From positions 1 to 49,856 of the forward strand of contig CAZKLS010000007.1 in NCBI GenBank assembly GCA_964553405.1: 49,856 nt of DNA. Direction: 5' to 3'. The DNA comes from DATIRA01 sp964553405. GTDB taxonomy: Bacteria > Pseudomonadota > Gammaproteobacteria > Steroidobacterales > Steroidobacteraceae. The notes under the pieces were generated by a model, which saw only the letters and a list, made by a program, of their open reading frames with translations, ran no database searches and was not told the DNA's origin. A program made the translations under genes and the position numbers. The stretch's first letter is position 1. Every line of letters begins with the position of its first letter. Shown piece after piece: positions 37,458 to 45,573 of the stretch.

Positions 37458-38216
37458 TCAGCGCCGTCCGAGTCGCAGCTGTATCGGCCAGCTGACGCGC
37501 TTCTGCGTTCCCGGCGGCCACAGCGGTTCGAGCGCCGCGCGCAGCGCGACCAGCGGATCGTCGTCGTTCGCGTCCCGGTACCGCTGCACCGCGGACCAGC
37601 TCGAGACGTAACCGAGGAACTCATCGAGGCCCCAATCCTCCTCGAGGGTGAACTGCGGCGCGGGAAGCTCTCGCCAGGGAAACGGGATGCTGCGGTAGCC
37701 ATCCTCGACGTGGCGGCGTTCCGCGGGCCAGCAAGGCCCAAGCGTTCCGTAGTAGAACCGACCCACCCGCCGGTCGACCTCCGGCTCGATGCGAAACGTC
37801 TCATAGGTCCAGACCGCGAGCACGCCGCCGGGTACCAGCACGCGACGGCACTCCTGATGGAAACGCTCGAAATCGAACCAGTGCAGCGCCTGGGCCACGA
37901 CCACCAGTGAGGCCGAAGCGGCCGCTACCGGCAGCCGCTCGGCGAGCGCCGCCACCCGGTACATCGCAGGTCGCGGACGCGCCTGCCGGAGCTGCGAAAG
38001 GCTCGCGTCCAGCGCCAGCACGGCATCGAACCGGTCGGCCAGCGGGATGGCCGCCTGACCGCTGCCCGCCGCGCAGTCGATCGCCAGCCGGCGATCGGGG
38101 GCCAGCGCTGCAACGTGGTCGATCAGCAGATCGGGGTAGCGCGGGCGAAACCGGCCGTAGGCCGCCGCCTGGCGGGAGAAATGATCCTTGAATGACACGC
38201 GCGACTCCGGCGGCAT
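37458..38216 (-). CDS. SAM-dependent methyltransferase (methyltransferase-11 type)
   Basis: 252 residues. The N-terminus FKDHFSRQAAAYGRFRPRYP, AIDCAAGSGQAAIPLADRF (motif I), LALDASLSQLRQA, AALAERLPVAAASASLVVVAQALHWFDFE (post-I acidic and motif IV; quoted in parts) are typical of the class that includes trans-aconitate methyltransferase-like enzymes. The ATG at 38216 precedes this. The substrate is unknown. It lies downstream of a strong terminator, so it likely has its own promoter in 38217-38270. Confidence 0.88.
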   Translation of the reverse strand: MPPESRVSFKDHFSRQAAAYGRFRPRYPDLLIDHVAALAPDRRLAIDCAAGSGQAAIPLADRFDAVLALDASLSQLRQARPRPAMYRVAALAERLPVAAASASLVVVAQALHWFDFERFHQECRRVLVPGGVLAVWTYETFRIEPEVDRRVGRFYYGTLGPCWPAERRHVEDGYRSIPFPWRELPAPQFTLEEDWGLDEFLGYVSSWSAVQRYRDANDDDPLVALRAALEPLWPPGTQKRVSWPIQLRLGRR

Positions 38217-38271
38217 GGTGCTCGCGCGGCGACGGCGTCGCAAGTCGGCGACGACCGGCCCGGCGCGTCGC

Positions 38272-38303
38272 AAAAAAAAGACCCCGGGTTTTGGGCCCGG
38301 GGC
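38272..38303 (-). terminator. Intrinsic terminator
   Basis: On the minus strand CCCCGGG, seven bases, CCCGGGG, then TCTTTTTTTT. This is a 7-base perfect GC stem followed by a run of eight T. It lies about 66 bases after the stop of the small minus-strand gene at 38369 and before the methyltransferase gene, so it should end that transcript. Confidence 0.9.
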
Positions 38304-38308
38304 CGAGG

Positions 38309-38347
38309 TAGCGGACTTTGGTCGAAGGGAAGGGAAAAAGTCCGCTA
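38309..38347. repeat. 11-base perfect inverted repeat in the 3' leader of the small gene
   Basis: Arms TAGCGGACTTT (38309-38319) and AAAGTCCGCTA (38337-38347) are perfectly complementary with a 17-base purine-rich spacer. The repeat sits between the stop of the 65-codon gene and the intrinsic terminator, so the transcript tail would carry two stacked hairpins. It may stabilise the RNA or be processed; no protein site is recognised. Confidence 0.7.
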
Positions 38348-38368
38348 GGGGATGAACGGTTCAGCCTC

Positions 38369-38566
38369 TCAGTGGAGCCTGGCCCACTGCAGCACCTTGA
38401 CGTCGCGGGACCGGCGCCCGAAGTTACGGGCGATGATCGCGACAGCCTCGCGCAGGTCCCGGCCGAGACGCGGCTGCTGGTCCAGTTCGACGACGCCGCG
38501 GTACTCCTGCAGGCCGCGGGGATCGGGCTCGTCCACCAGGAAATGCGCGTAGTACTTGACGGCCAT
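38369..38566 (-). CDS. Small conserved-looking protein, function unknown
   Basis: 65 residues, start MAVKYYAHFLVDEPDPRGLQ, then EYRGVVELDQQPRLGRDLREAVAIIARNF (quoted as EYRGVVELD and AVAIIARNF) and the end DVKVLQWARLH. The residue pattern (alternating beta strand, then one amphipathic helix, then beta strand) is protein-like, and a strong terminator follows. I recognise no family. ATG at 38566 chosen over a longer open frame to 38653 that would overlap the greB start. It is divergent from greB. Confidence 0.65.
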   Translation of the reverse strand: MAVKYYAHFLVDEPDPRGLQEYRGVVELDQQPRLGRDLREAVAIIARNFGRRSRDVKVLQWARLH

Positions 38567-38651
38567 GTGCGGCAAGTTACCGACGGCAAGGGCGGGCTTT
38601 CCGTGAACCGGACCACATAATCCGCGCGGGACCGAATCGAGGCCAGGAACC

Positions 38652-39170
38652 ATGACCCGATACCGAAAACCGGCGCCTCAGGGCTCCAAGTACGTGACCG
38701 CGGAGGGCGCGCGCAGGCTGCGCGAGGAACTCGACTACCTGTGGCGGATCGAGCGCCCGGCCGTGACACGGGCCGTGGCCGAGGCGGCGGCCCAGGGCGA
38801 TCGGTCGGAGAACGCCGAGTACGTCTACGGCAAGAAGCAACTGCGTGAAATCGACCGGCGTCTTCGCTTCCTGCGCAAGCGACTGGAGGGGATGGTCGTC
38901 GTGAGCCGGCCGCCCGACGACACCTCGCGCGTGTTCTTCGGCGCCTGGGTCAGGCTCGAGGACGAGGAAGGCGGCGTGATCGAACTGCGCATCGTCGGGC
39001 CCGACGAAATCGACCCCGCCCGGCGCTACGTGAGCATGGACTCGCCGCTGGCGCGAGAACTGATGGGCAAGCACCGGGACGCCGAGGTCACGGTCGAGGT
39101 GCCGGGCGGCAGCCGCAGCTTTCTGATCACCGGGATCCGCTACGGGCCGGACGCCGAGGACGCCCTGTAG
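38652..39170 (+). CDS. greB: Transcription elongation factor GreB
   Basis: 172 residues that rescue backtracked RNA polymerase by stimulating transcript cleavage. The N-terminal coiled coil carries the acidic tip DRSENAEYVYGKKQLREIDRR (key residues D and E of the DxxE tip). The C-terminal FKBP-like domain has VRLEDEEGG and RYVSMDSPLARELMGK. YGKKQLREIDRRLRFL with the basic patch distinguishes GreB from GreA. The C-terminal ITGIRYGP follows the family. It is a single-gene unit convergent with homospermidine synthase. Confidence 0.95.
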   Translation: MTRYRKPAPQGSKYVTAEGARRLREELDYLWRIERPAVTRAVAEAAAQGDRSENAEYVYGKKQLREIDRRLRFLRKRLEGMVVVSRPPDDTSRVFFGAWVRLEDEEGGVIELRIVGPDEIDPARRYVSMDSPLARELMGKHRDAEVTVEVPGGSRSFLITGIRYGPDAEDAL

Positions 39171-39171
39171 C

Positions 39172-39214
39172 ACGCGCGGGCCGGGGGCGCCGGCGCTCGC
39201 CCGGCCGCCGCGCG
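39172..39214. terminator. Candidate bidirectional terminator between greB and hss
   Basis: CGCGCGG and GCCGGG on the left pair with CCCGGC and CCGCGCG on the right, with a small bulge, around a GC-rich loop. It fills the 44 bases between two convergent stop codons. There is no T-run, so it would be weak without Rho. Confidence 0.35.
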
Positions 39215-40633
39215 TCAGACGACGCGGACGTTCTTGAACTGCCAGGGATCGGTCTGGTCGGTGTCCTCCGGGAACAGCCGTCCGCGGTCCACCAGCGGAT
39301 GCCACTCGGAGTACTCGCCCACGACCAGGCCGAGATACGGCCTGCAGATCTCCAGCATGCGGCGGAAATCGAGCTCCTCCGGTTCGACGATGCCCGCGTT
39401 CGGGTTTTCCATCGCCCAGACCATGCCCGCCAGCACGGCCACCGTCACCTGCAGCGAGGTCGCGTTGTTGTGCGGCACCAGCTGCCGCGCCTCCTGCACC
39501 GAGAGCTGCGACCCATACCAGTAGGCATTCTTCTTGTGGCCGGCCAGCAGCACGCCGAGCTCGTCCACGCCCTTGACGATCTCGTCCATCAGGATGCGCT
39601 TGCGCTCCTGCAGCACCCAGCCGCGACCCGCGAACTCGTGCACGGAGAGCACGGCGTCGTCGCAGGGGTGATAGGCATAGTGCACCGTCGGGCGGTAGGC
39701 GAGCCGATCACCTTTCTTGACGGTGAGGTAGTCGGAAATCGAAATGGACTCGCCGTGAGTGATCAGGAAGCCGAGGATCGGTCCGGCCATCGGCGTCCAG
39801 GTTCGCACACGCGTGCCCGCGCCCGGATGCATCAGGTAGATCGCGCTGCCACGGCCGAAGTCGTGCTTCTTGCCGTCACGAGGCCAGTTCTTCTCGTGGG
39901 AGCCCCAGCCCAGCTCCGCGGGCTGGCATCCCTCGCTCACGAATCCGTCCACCGACCAGGTATTGACGAACTCGCCCGGCTCCTTGGCACAGGAGGCGAC
40001 CTGCGTGTCCCGCTCGGCAATGTGAATCGTCTTCACGCCGAGCTCCTGGGCCAGCGCCGCCCATTCCTCGCGGGTATTCGGATCGCCGCTTTCGACCCCC
40101 GTGTCCCCGGCCAGGTTCAACAGTGCCTGCTTGACGAAGTGGGAGACGAGACCGGGGTTCGCGCCGTGCGTGATGACCGCAGTCGGCGCCCGTTTCTGGG
40201 ATTCCCGCAGCGCGAGCGCCTCCTCGCGCAGCGCGTAGTTCGTCCGCCGCGAAGGCGGAATCGTCGGGTCGGTGTACCCGCCGGGCCAGGGCTCGATGCA
40301 GGTGTCCAGGTACAGCGCGCCTTTCTCCCAGCAGAACTTGATCAGCGCGAGGCTCGAGACGTCGACCGAGAGGTTCAGCAGGAAGTCGCCGCGACCGACC
40401 AGCGGGTCGAGCACGTTCTTGAAGTTCTCGCGGGTGAGGGGGTGCCGGATGAAGCGGATGCCGTATTCGGCCGCGACTTTCTGCCCGAGCTCGTCCGCGG
40501 TGACGATCGTGATCTGATCGCGTGGTATCGCGATGTGCCGCAGGATCAGCGGCAGTACGCCCTGGCCGATGCTGCCGAAGCCGACGAAGATCAGCCGCCC
40601 GGGAAAGGCGACATGTACCGGATAGTTGCTCAT
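39215..40633 (-). CDS. hss: Homospermidine synthase
   Basis: NAD-dependent enzyme that joins two putrescine-derived units into homospermidine (EC 2.5.1.44). It is 472 residues, the usual bacterial length. The Rossmann start is RLIFVGFGSIGQGVLPLI. Further stretches: YLDTCIEPWPGGY, THGANPGLVSHFVKQAL, and HVEL-equivalent PCDDAVLSVHEFAGRGW. ATG at 40633 gives the typical N-terminus. With arginine decarboxylase 1.8 kb away on the other strand, the locus suggests homospermidine as a main polyamine. Confidence 0.95.
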   Translation of the reverse strand: MSNYPVHVAFPGRLIFVGFGSIGQGVLPLILRHIAIPRDQITIVTADELGQKVAAEYGIRFIRHPLTRENFKNVLDPLVGRGDFLLNLSVDVSSLALIKFCWEKGALYLDTCIEPWPGGYTDPTIPPSRRTNYALREEALALRESQKRAPTAVITHGANPGLVSHFVKQALLNLAGDTGVESGDPNTREEWAALAQELGVKTIHIAERDTQVASCAKEPGEFVNTWSVDGFVSEGCQPAELGWGSHEKNWPRDGKKHDFGRGSAIYLMHPGAGTRVRTWTPMAGPILGFLITHGESISISDYLTVKKGDRLAYRPTVHYAYHPCDDAVLSVHEFAGRGWVLQERKRILMDEIVKGVDELGVLLAGHKKNAYWYGSQLSVQEARQLVPHNNATSLQVTVAVLAGMVWAMENPNAGIVEPEELDFRRMLEICRPYLGLVVGEYSEWHPLVDRGRLFPEDTDQTDPWQFKNVRVV

Positions 40634-40723
40634 TTTTCAGGAACCAGCAGGCGAGGTGTCAGTAGAGTCGCATCGAGTGTACCGCGAAACGCATTGCAGT
40701 CACTTGCGCGATCCACTGCGCAC

Positions 40724-41401
40724 TCAGCCACGGGGCGCGCCATCCCGCCAGTGCGGCGGATAGGTTCGATCATAGCCCGGCAGCGATTCCATCCTGCGAA
40801 TCCAGCGCGCAATGCCCGGATACGTGGTTTCCATCGGCAGGAAACGCGAGCGCAGCTCGCCTGCCTCCCGCTTCTCCATCGCGCGCAGCAGCAGCATGAT
40901 CCCGGGGAACATCACCATGTCGGCGGCCGAGACCTGCTCCCCGACGAGCCAGTCCGAGTCGCCCAGCCGGCCCTCGATGGTCCTCGCCTCGCCGGCGAGC
41001 AGGTGGATCGCCTTGGTGAACTCGTCGACCTGCTGGTCCACCTTCTCGAAGAACACGGCCGAGACCACCCGCATCAGGTGGCTTTCGACGTAGGCCTGGT
41101 ACTCGCTTATCACGCGCATGATCGTGGCGCCTTCCTCGGGGCTGCGGCCGAAAATCGGCGGCTCCGGGTACTTGCGGTCCAGGTAGTACAGGCAGGCGAG
41201 CGACTCGAAGACGACGAACTCCCCGTCCCGGAGCACTGGAACCCTGCCGCGCGGATTCATGCGCAGCATCTGCGGCGACTTGTGCTCCTGCTTGGAGAAC
41301 TGCAGCAGGTGGGATGCGTAGGGCAGCCGCTTGAATTCCAGCGCGAGCAGCACGCGCCAGGCATAGGGACTGCCGCTGCCCCAGTACAGTTCGAGCGCCA
41401 T
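40724..41401 (-). CDS. Glutathione S-transferase family protein
   Basis: 225 residues. The N-terminal thioredoxin-like domain (about 1-78) has YWGSGSPYAWRVLLALE, with the catalytic-region serine/tyrosine, the cis-proline in RVPVLRDG, and the glutathione-contact FESLACLYYL. The helical C-terminal domain holds VSAADMVMFPGI, the N-capping motif. The substrate is unknown. It is upstream of homospermidine synthase on the same strand, with a 90-base gap, and divergent from the rhodanese gene. Confidence 0.92.
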   Translation of the reverse strand: MALELYWGSGSPYAWRVLLALEFKRLPYASHLLQFSKQEHKSPQMLRMNPRGRVPVLRDGEFVVFESLACLYYLDRKYPEPPIFGRSPEEGATIMRVISEYQAYVESHLMRVVSAVFFEKVDQQVDEFTKAIHLLAGEARTIEGRLGDSDWLVGEQVSAADMVMFPGIMLLLRAMEKREAGELRSRFLPMETTYPGIARWIRRMESLPGYDRTYPPHWRDGAPRG

Positions 41402-41485
41402 CGAGTGTCCTCCGGCTGCCGGACGTCTTCACGAACGGCCCACGGGGGATTCTAATGACTGCTCATTCCGGACGATACTGCACGC

Positions 41486-42352
41486 ATGACGGGACGGATG
41501 GATCGAGGCACGCTGATCGAGGCAGAGGCGCTCGCGCCGCGGCTCGACTCGCCGCGGCTGCGTGTGTTCGATTGCAGATTCGACCTGGCTCGGCCGGACC
41601 ACGGCTCACAGTGCTACCGCGAGGCGCACCTGCCGGGCGCCGCGTATGCCGACCTGAACCGGGACCTCTCCGCTCCGCCGACGCCCTCCAGCGGGCGCCA
41701 TCCGCTGCCGGACCCCGGGTCGTTCGCGGCGCGGCTGCGCGCCTGGGGCGTCGATGAGGATTCCGAGATCGTCGTTTATGACGACGCCAGCGGCATGTAT
41801 GCGGCCCGCCTCTGGTGGATGCTGCGCTGGCTGGGGCACGACGACGTTGCGGTGCTGAACGGCGGACTCGGGCGCTGGCGTCAGCTCGGGTTGCCGCTGA
41901 CCGGAGAAGTGCCGTGCCGCAACCCCGGTAGTTTCCGTGCGAGACCGCGTCCAGGCATGACCGCGGCGATCGAGGACGTCGCGACCGTCGCGACCGACCC
42001 CGGCGCACGTCTGCTCGATGCTCGCGGCCCGCAGCGGTACCGGGGCGAGACTGAACCCATCGACCGCGTCGCGGGCCACGTGCCGGGAGCGCGCAATCAG
42101 CCCTATACGGACAGCGTCGGCCGGGACGGCCGTCTGCTGCCGGCAGCCGAGCTGCGCGCGTTGCTGGCCTCGGGCCTCGCGGGGATCGCGGCTGACCGGA
42201 CGGTCGTGATGTGCGGCTCCGGCGTCTCGGCCTGCCACCTGCTGCTCGCGATGGAGCACGCAGGGCTCGGCGGCGCAAGACTGTATCCGGGCTCCTGGAG
42301 CCAGTGGTCCAGCGACCCGGCCCGGCCGGTCGCGACCGGGGAGGAGCCCTGA
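41486..42352 (+). CDS. sseA: Two-domain rhodanese (thiosulfate / 3-mercaptopyruvate sulfurtransferase)
   Basis: 288 residues with two rhodanese domains. The first is inactive (VFDCRFDLARPDHG, HLPGAAY). The second holds the active cysteine in VVMCGSGVSACHLLLAM. The loop CGSGVSA resembles the CGSGVT loop of SseA 3-mercaptopyruvate sulfurtransferase more than the CRKGV loop of thiosulfate sulfurtransferases; a Ser replaces the Thr. The role is sulfur transfer, exact donor uncertain. It precedes speA by 88 bases. Confidence 0.9.
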   Translation: MTGRMDRGTLIEAEALAPRLDSPRLRVFDCRFDLARPDHGSQCYREAHLPGAAYADLNRDLSAPPTPSSGRHPLPDPGSFAARLRAWGVDEDSEIVVYDDASGMYAARLWWMLRWLGHDDVAVLNGGLGRWRQLGLPLTGEVPCRNPGSFRARPRPGMTAAIEDVATVATDPGARLLDARGPQRYRGETEPIDRVAGHVPGARNQPYTDSVGRDGRLLPAAELRALLASGLAGIAADRTVVMCGSGVSACHLLLAMEHAGLGGARLYPGSWSQWSSDPARPVATGEEP

Positions 42353-42391
42353 ACGCGCGGCGCCGGCGAGGCTTCCGCTACGGGAGGCTTC

Positions 42392-42400
42392 TGTTATCTT
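42392..42400 (+). promoter_or_regulatory. Putative extended -10 promoter of speA
   Basis: TGTTATCTT is an extended -10 (TGn-TATCTT) 41 bases before the proposed speA GTG. The -35 region is weak (TTCCGC, 16 bases upstream). Confidence 0.35.
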
Positions 42401-42440
42401 TCGCGCCTCGTTTTTCTGCCGGGACCGGGGCCAGCGTCCA

Positions 42441-44393
42441 GTGACGGAGTCAGTTCGCAGCGCAGCGCCGGGCGGCGCCTGGATGATCGAGGATTCGCTC
42501 GAGCTCTACGCCGTGCAGGCCTGGGGCGGCGGCTACTTCGGCATCAATGCCGAAGGCCACGTCGTGGTTCGGCCGGACCAGACGACGGAGCACGAGATCG
42601 ACCTGTACGAGGTCGTCCGCGGACTCGAGGCGCGGGACCTCGCGGCTCCGGTCGTGCTGCGCTTCTCGGACATCCTGCGCCACCGCCTGCGGCGCCTGCA
42701 CGAGGCTTTCGCCGCCGCGATCGCCGAGAACGAATATCGCGGTCGCTACGCCGCGGTGTTCCCGATCAAGGTCAATCAGCAGCGCCTGGTCGTCGAGGAG
42801 ATCTACAGCTACGGGCGTGAGTTCGGCTTCGGCCTGGAGGTCGGCTCGAAGCCGGAGCTGCTGGCGGTGATGGCGATGATGGAGGCCGAGCCCGAGCGGA
42901 TGATCATCTGCAACGGGTTCAAGGACGACGCCTACATCGAGGCCGTGATCCTGGCCACGAAGCTCGGCCGCACCATCATCCCGGTGGTGGAGAACTTCGG
43001 CGAGCTGCAGCTGATCCTGCGACACGCGCGCGACTACCAGGTGCGGCCGCGAATCGGCGTGCGCGTCAAGCTGGCCAGTGAGGGCGCCGGCCGCTGGCGG
43101 GAGTCCGCCGGCGAGAAATCCAAGTTCGGCCTGTTCATCACCGAGATCCTGGAACTGGTCCGGATCCTGAAAGAGCACGGCATGGAGGACTGCCTGGAGC
43201 TCGTGCACTGCCACCCCGGCAGCCAGCTGCAGGACATCCGCCGGGTCAAGGACGCCGTCAACGAGCTGGCGCACGTGTATGCCGAGCTCAAGCTGATGGG
43301 TACCGGCGTCCGCTACATCGACATCGGCGGCGGGCTGGGCGTGGATTACGACGGCAGCCGCACCAACTATCCCTCGTCGATGAACTACACGCTCGCCGAG
43401 TACGCGAGCAACGTGGTCTATCGGATCGCAAGTGTCTGCAACGCCCGCGGCATCGACCACCCGGTCATCGTCAGCGAATCGGGACGGGCGATCGCCGCGC
43501 ACCACAGCCTGCTGGTGTTCAACATCCTGGGATCATCGAGGCTCGACAAGTTCCAGGTCGGCGAGACGCTGGAGCGGGACCCGGCGCCCGCGCCGGGCGC
43601 GCCGCAACCGGTGCTGGACCTGCTCGACGCCTATCACTCCGTCTCGGAACGGCGCCTGGTCGAGTGCTATCACGACGCGCTGCAGGCGCGCGAGCAGGCA
43701 CTGCAGATGTTCAACCTCGGCTACCTCGACCTGGAGGCCCGCGGCCTGGTGGAGCGGCTCTACTGGGCGACCTGCTCCAAGGTCCGTGCGTACTGTCGCC
43801 GGCTGGGCACGGTGCCGGAAGAACTGAGCGGCCTCGAGGCGATCCTGAGCGACATCTACTTCTGCAACGTGTCGGTGTTCCAGTCCCTGCCCGACGCCTG
43901 GGCGATCGACCAGCTGTTTCCGATCATGCCCATTCACCGGCTGGACGAGCGCCCGGTCCGCAACGCGGTGCTGGCGGACATCACCTGCGACTCGGACGGG
44001 AAGATCGACCGCTTCGTCAGCCTGCGGGAAACCAAGCGCACGCTGGAACTGCACGAGTTGCGCCCGGACGAACCGTACTGGCTGGCTGCCTTCCTGGTCG
44101 GCGCCTACCAGGAGACGCTGGGCGACCTGCACAACCTGTTCGGCGACACGCATGTGGTGCACATCAAGCTGCACGACGAGGGCGGCTGGTGGATCGAGGA
44201 GACGGTCAAGGGCGATACGGCGGCGGAAGTGCTGCGCTACATGCGCTACGACGTCGAGAAGCTCTACCCGCGGCTCGCCCGGGACTGCGAGCGGGCGGTT
44301 CGCGACGGCCGGCTCTCGCTGACCGAGAGCCAGGCGCTGAAGCGCTTCTACGAGTCGGAGCTGAACGGGTACACCTACCTCGAGCCAGGTTGA
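42441..44393 (+). CDS. speA: Biosynthetic arginine decarboxylase
   Basis: PLP enzyme converting arginine to agmatine (EC 4.1.1.19), entry to putrescine and homospermidine. It is 650 residues, near the 658 of E. coli SpeA. It shows the PLP lysine in AVFPIKVNQQ, GLEVGSKPELL, the Gly-rich phosphate loop DIGGGLGVDYDGS, and the C-terminal CDSDGKIDRFV with the substrate-site cysteine region. The loop usually reading HFHLGSQ in E. coli is HCHPGSQ here. GTG at 42441 chosen; ATG at 42483 is the alternative. No agmatinase or agmatine deiminase is nearby. Confidence 0.95.
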   Translation: MTESVRSAAPGGAWMIEDSLELYAVQAWGGGYFGINAEGHVVVRPDQTTEHEIDLYEVVRGLEARDLAAPVVLRFSDILRHRLRRLHEAFAAAIAENEYRGRYAAVFPIKVNQQRLVVEEIYSYGREFGFGLEVGSKPELLAVMAMMEAEPERMIICNGFKDDAYIEAVILATKLGRTIIPVVENFGELQLILRHARDYQVRPRIGVRVKLASEGAGRWRESAGEKSKFGLFITEILELVRILKEHGMEDCLELVHCHPGSQLQDIRRVKDAVNELAHVYAELKLMGTGVRYIDIGGGLGVDYDGSRTNYPSSMNYTLAEYASNVVYRIASVCNARGIDHPVIVSESGRAIAAHHSLLVFNILGSSRLDKFQVGETLERDPAPAPGAPQPVLDLLDAYHSVSERRLVECYHDALQAREQALQMFNLGYLDLEARGLVERLYWATCSKVRAYCRRLGTVPEELSGLEAILSDIYFCNVSVFQSLPDAWAIDQLFPIMPIHRLDERPVRNAVLADITCDSDGKIDRFVSLRETKRTLELHELRPDEPYWLAAFLVGAYQETLGDLHNLFGDTHVVHIKLHDEGGWWIEETVKGDTAAEVLRYMRYDVEKLYPRLARDCERAVRDGRLSLTESQALKRFYESELNGYTYLEPG

Positions 44394-44490
44394 GGCTAAT
44401 CGCGAGGCGACCGGCGCCCGCGCGAGCCGCGACCGGCGACACCGGCCGCGCATGCGTCGGGAGCACCTGGACCTTTGACGGGAGACTTCG

Positions 44491-44772
44491 GTGGACTTGA
44501 AGACACTGATCGCAATCTTCGGGACCGTGTTCCTCGCCGAGCTCGGGGACAAGACCCAGCTCGCGACGGTCCTGTTCGCCTCCAACCGGCAGAACGCCGC
44601 GCTCTGGGTGTTCATCGCGGCTTCTGCTGCGCTGGTCACCTCGACGGCCCTGGGCGTGCTGGCGGGAAACCTGCTGTCGCAGCACGTGAACACCCGCTAC
44701 CTGGCGATCTTCGCCGGCATCGGTTTCATCGCGATCGGGCTGTGGACGCTCTGGGGAGCGCTGCGCGCCTGA
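44491..44772 (+). CDS. Half-size TMEM165/GDT1-family cation transporter
   Basis: 93 residues with three hydrophobic segments (about 6-22, 36-58, 68-90) and one signature motif ELGDKTQLATVLFA. The TMEM165/GDT1 (UPF0016) family moves Mn2+ or Ca2+; usual members have two motif-bearing halves in about 190 residues. A single-motif form must pair with itself or another subunit to work. GTG at 44491 with GGGAG upstream. It follows speA by about 100 bases. Confidence 0.9.
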   Translation: MDLKTLIAIFGTVFLAELGDKTQLATVLFASNRQNAALWVFIAASAALVTSTALGVLAGNLLSQHVNTRYLAIFAGIGFIAIGLWTLWGALRA

Positions 44773-44869
44773 CCTGCCGCGCAGTCACGGGCGCTTAACC
44801 TGTCCTTCACCGGACGGTAACCATGCTCGCGTTCAATCGAGCTTCCTACCGACCCCGGGGACAGAAGGA

Positions 44870-45055
44870 ATGCTCGAGGAAACGATCGACCCCCGTCCGC
44901 CGCTCCCGCCGTTCGCCGAGCGACTGGCAGTGCTGGCTCGCAGTCGCGGCGACGAGCCGGCGCGGCTCGACTGGATGCGCTGCTGGAACGACCGCGAAGA
45001 CGCCTGGACGAACCTGCGCAGGATCGAGCACTGGCTCCATCTGTCGTCGCGCTGA
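44870..45055 (+). CDS. Hypothetical small protein
   Basis: 61 residues, MLEETIDPRPPLPPFAERLA then a charged helix DWMRCWNDREDAWTNLRRIEHWLHL. The Trp-rich amphipathic helix looks protein-like, but no family is recognised. AGAAGGA abuts the ATG, too close for an ideal ribosome-binding site. It lies between the GDT1 gene and an RRM gene in the same direction. Could be non-coding. Confidence 0.4.
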   Translation: MLEETIDPRPPLPPFAERLAVLARSRGDEPARLDWMRCWNDREDAWTNLRRIEHWLHLSSR

Positions 45056-45285
45056 GCAGTCCGGGCGGCCTGGTTCTCCGCCGCGCCGCCGCCCGGCGTT
45101 GCTGCACCGCGTCAGCGATTGTTGTTGCGGCGGGGGCGTCAGCTGAGTAGATTTGGCGCCCATGCCGTTCGACTTGTGCGTCCGGCGGAGACATGGTAAG
45201 GGCAGACGACGGAATCTAGAGCGTCACGCATTCCCCTCCCCGGGCAATCATCCGCCTTACTCCCGCGCCTTCACCGATTCCTCTG

Positions 45286-45573
45286 ATGACAACCCTATAC
45301 GTAGGAAACCTGCCCTTCAGCACGGACGAGGCCGAACTGCGCAGCCTGTTCGAGCAGCACGGCTCGGTCGAGTCGGCCAAGGTCATCAGCGACCGCGAAA
45401 CCGGGCGGTCCCGGGGCTTCGGCTTCGTCGACATGCCGGCCGCGGACGCGCAGGCGGCGATCGCGAAGCTGAACGGCCATGAGTTGAACGGCCGGGCGCT
45501 GCGCGTCAACGAGGCCCGCGAACCCGCGCCCCGCGCGCCGCGCGGCGGGCCCGGCGGCGGCGGTCGCTGGTAG
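45286..45573 (+). CDS. RRM-domain RNA-binding protein (first copy)
   Basis: 95 residues with one RNA-recognition motif: RNP2 LYVGNLPF (4-11) and RNP1 RGFGFVDM (about 43-50). The short C-terminal tail is RG-rich (RAPRGGPGGGGRW). Such small glycine-tailed RRM proteins resemble cyanobacterial and plant cold-inducible RNA-binding proteins. No Shine-Dalgarno is evident before the ATG (CGATTCCTCTG), unusual here. About half its residues match the second copy downstream, so the pair is probably a duplication. Confidence 0.93.
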   Translation: MTTLYVGNLPFSTDEAELRSLFEQHGSVESAKVISDRETGRSRGFGFVDMPAADAQAAIAKLNGHELNGRALRVNEAREPAPRAPRGGPGGGGRW

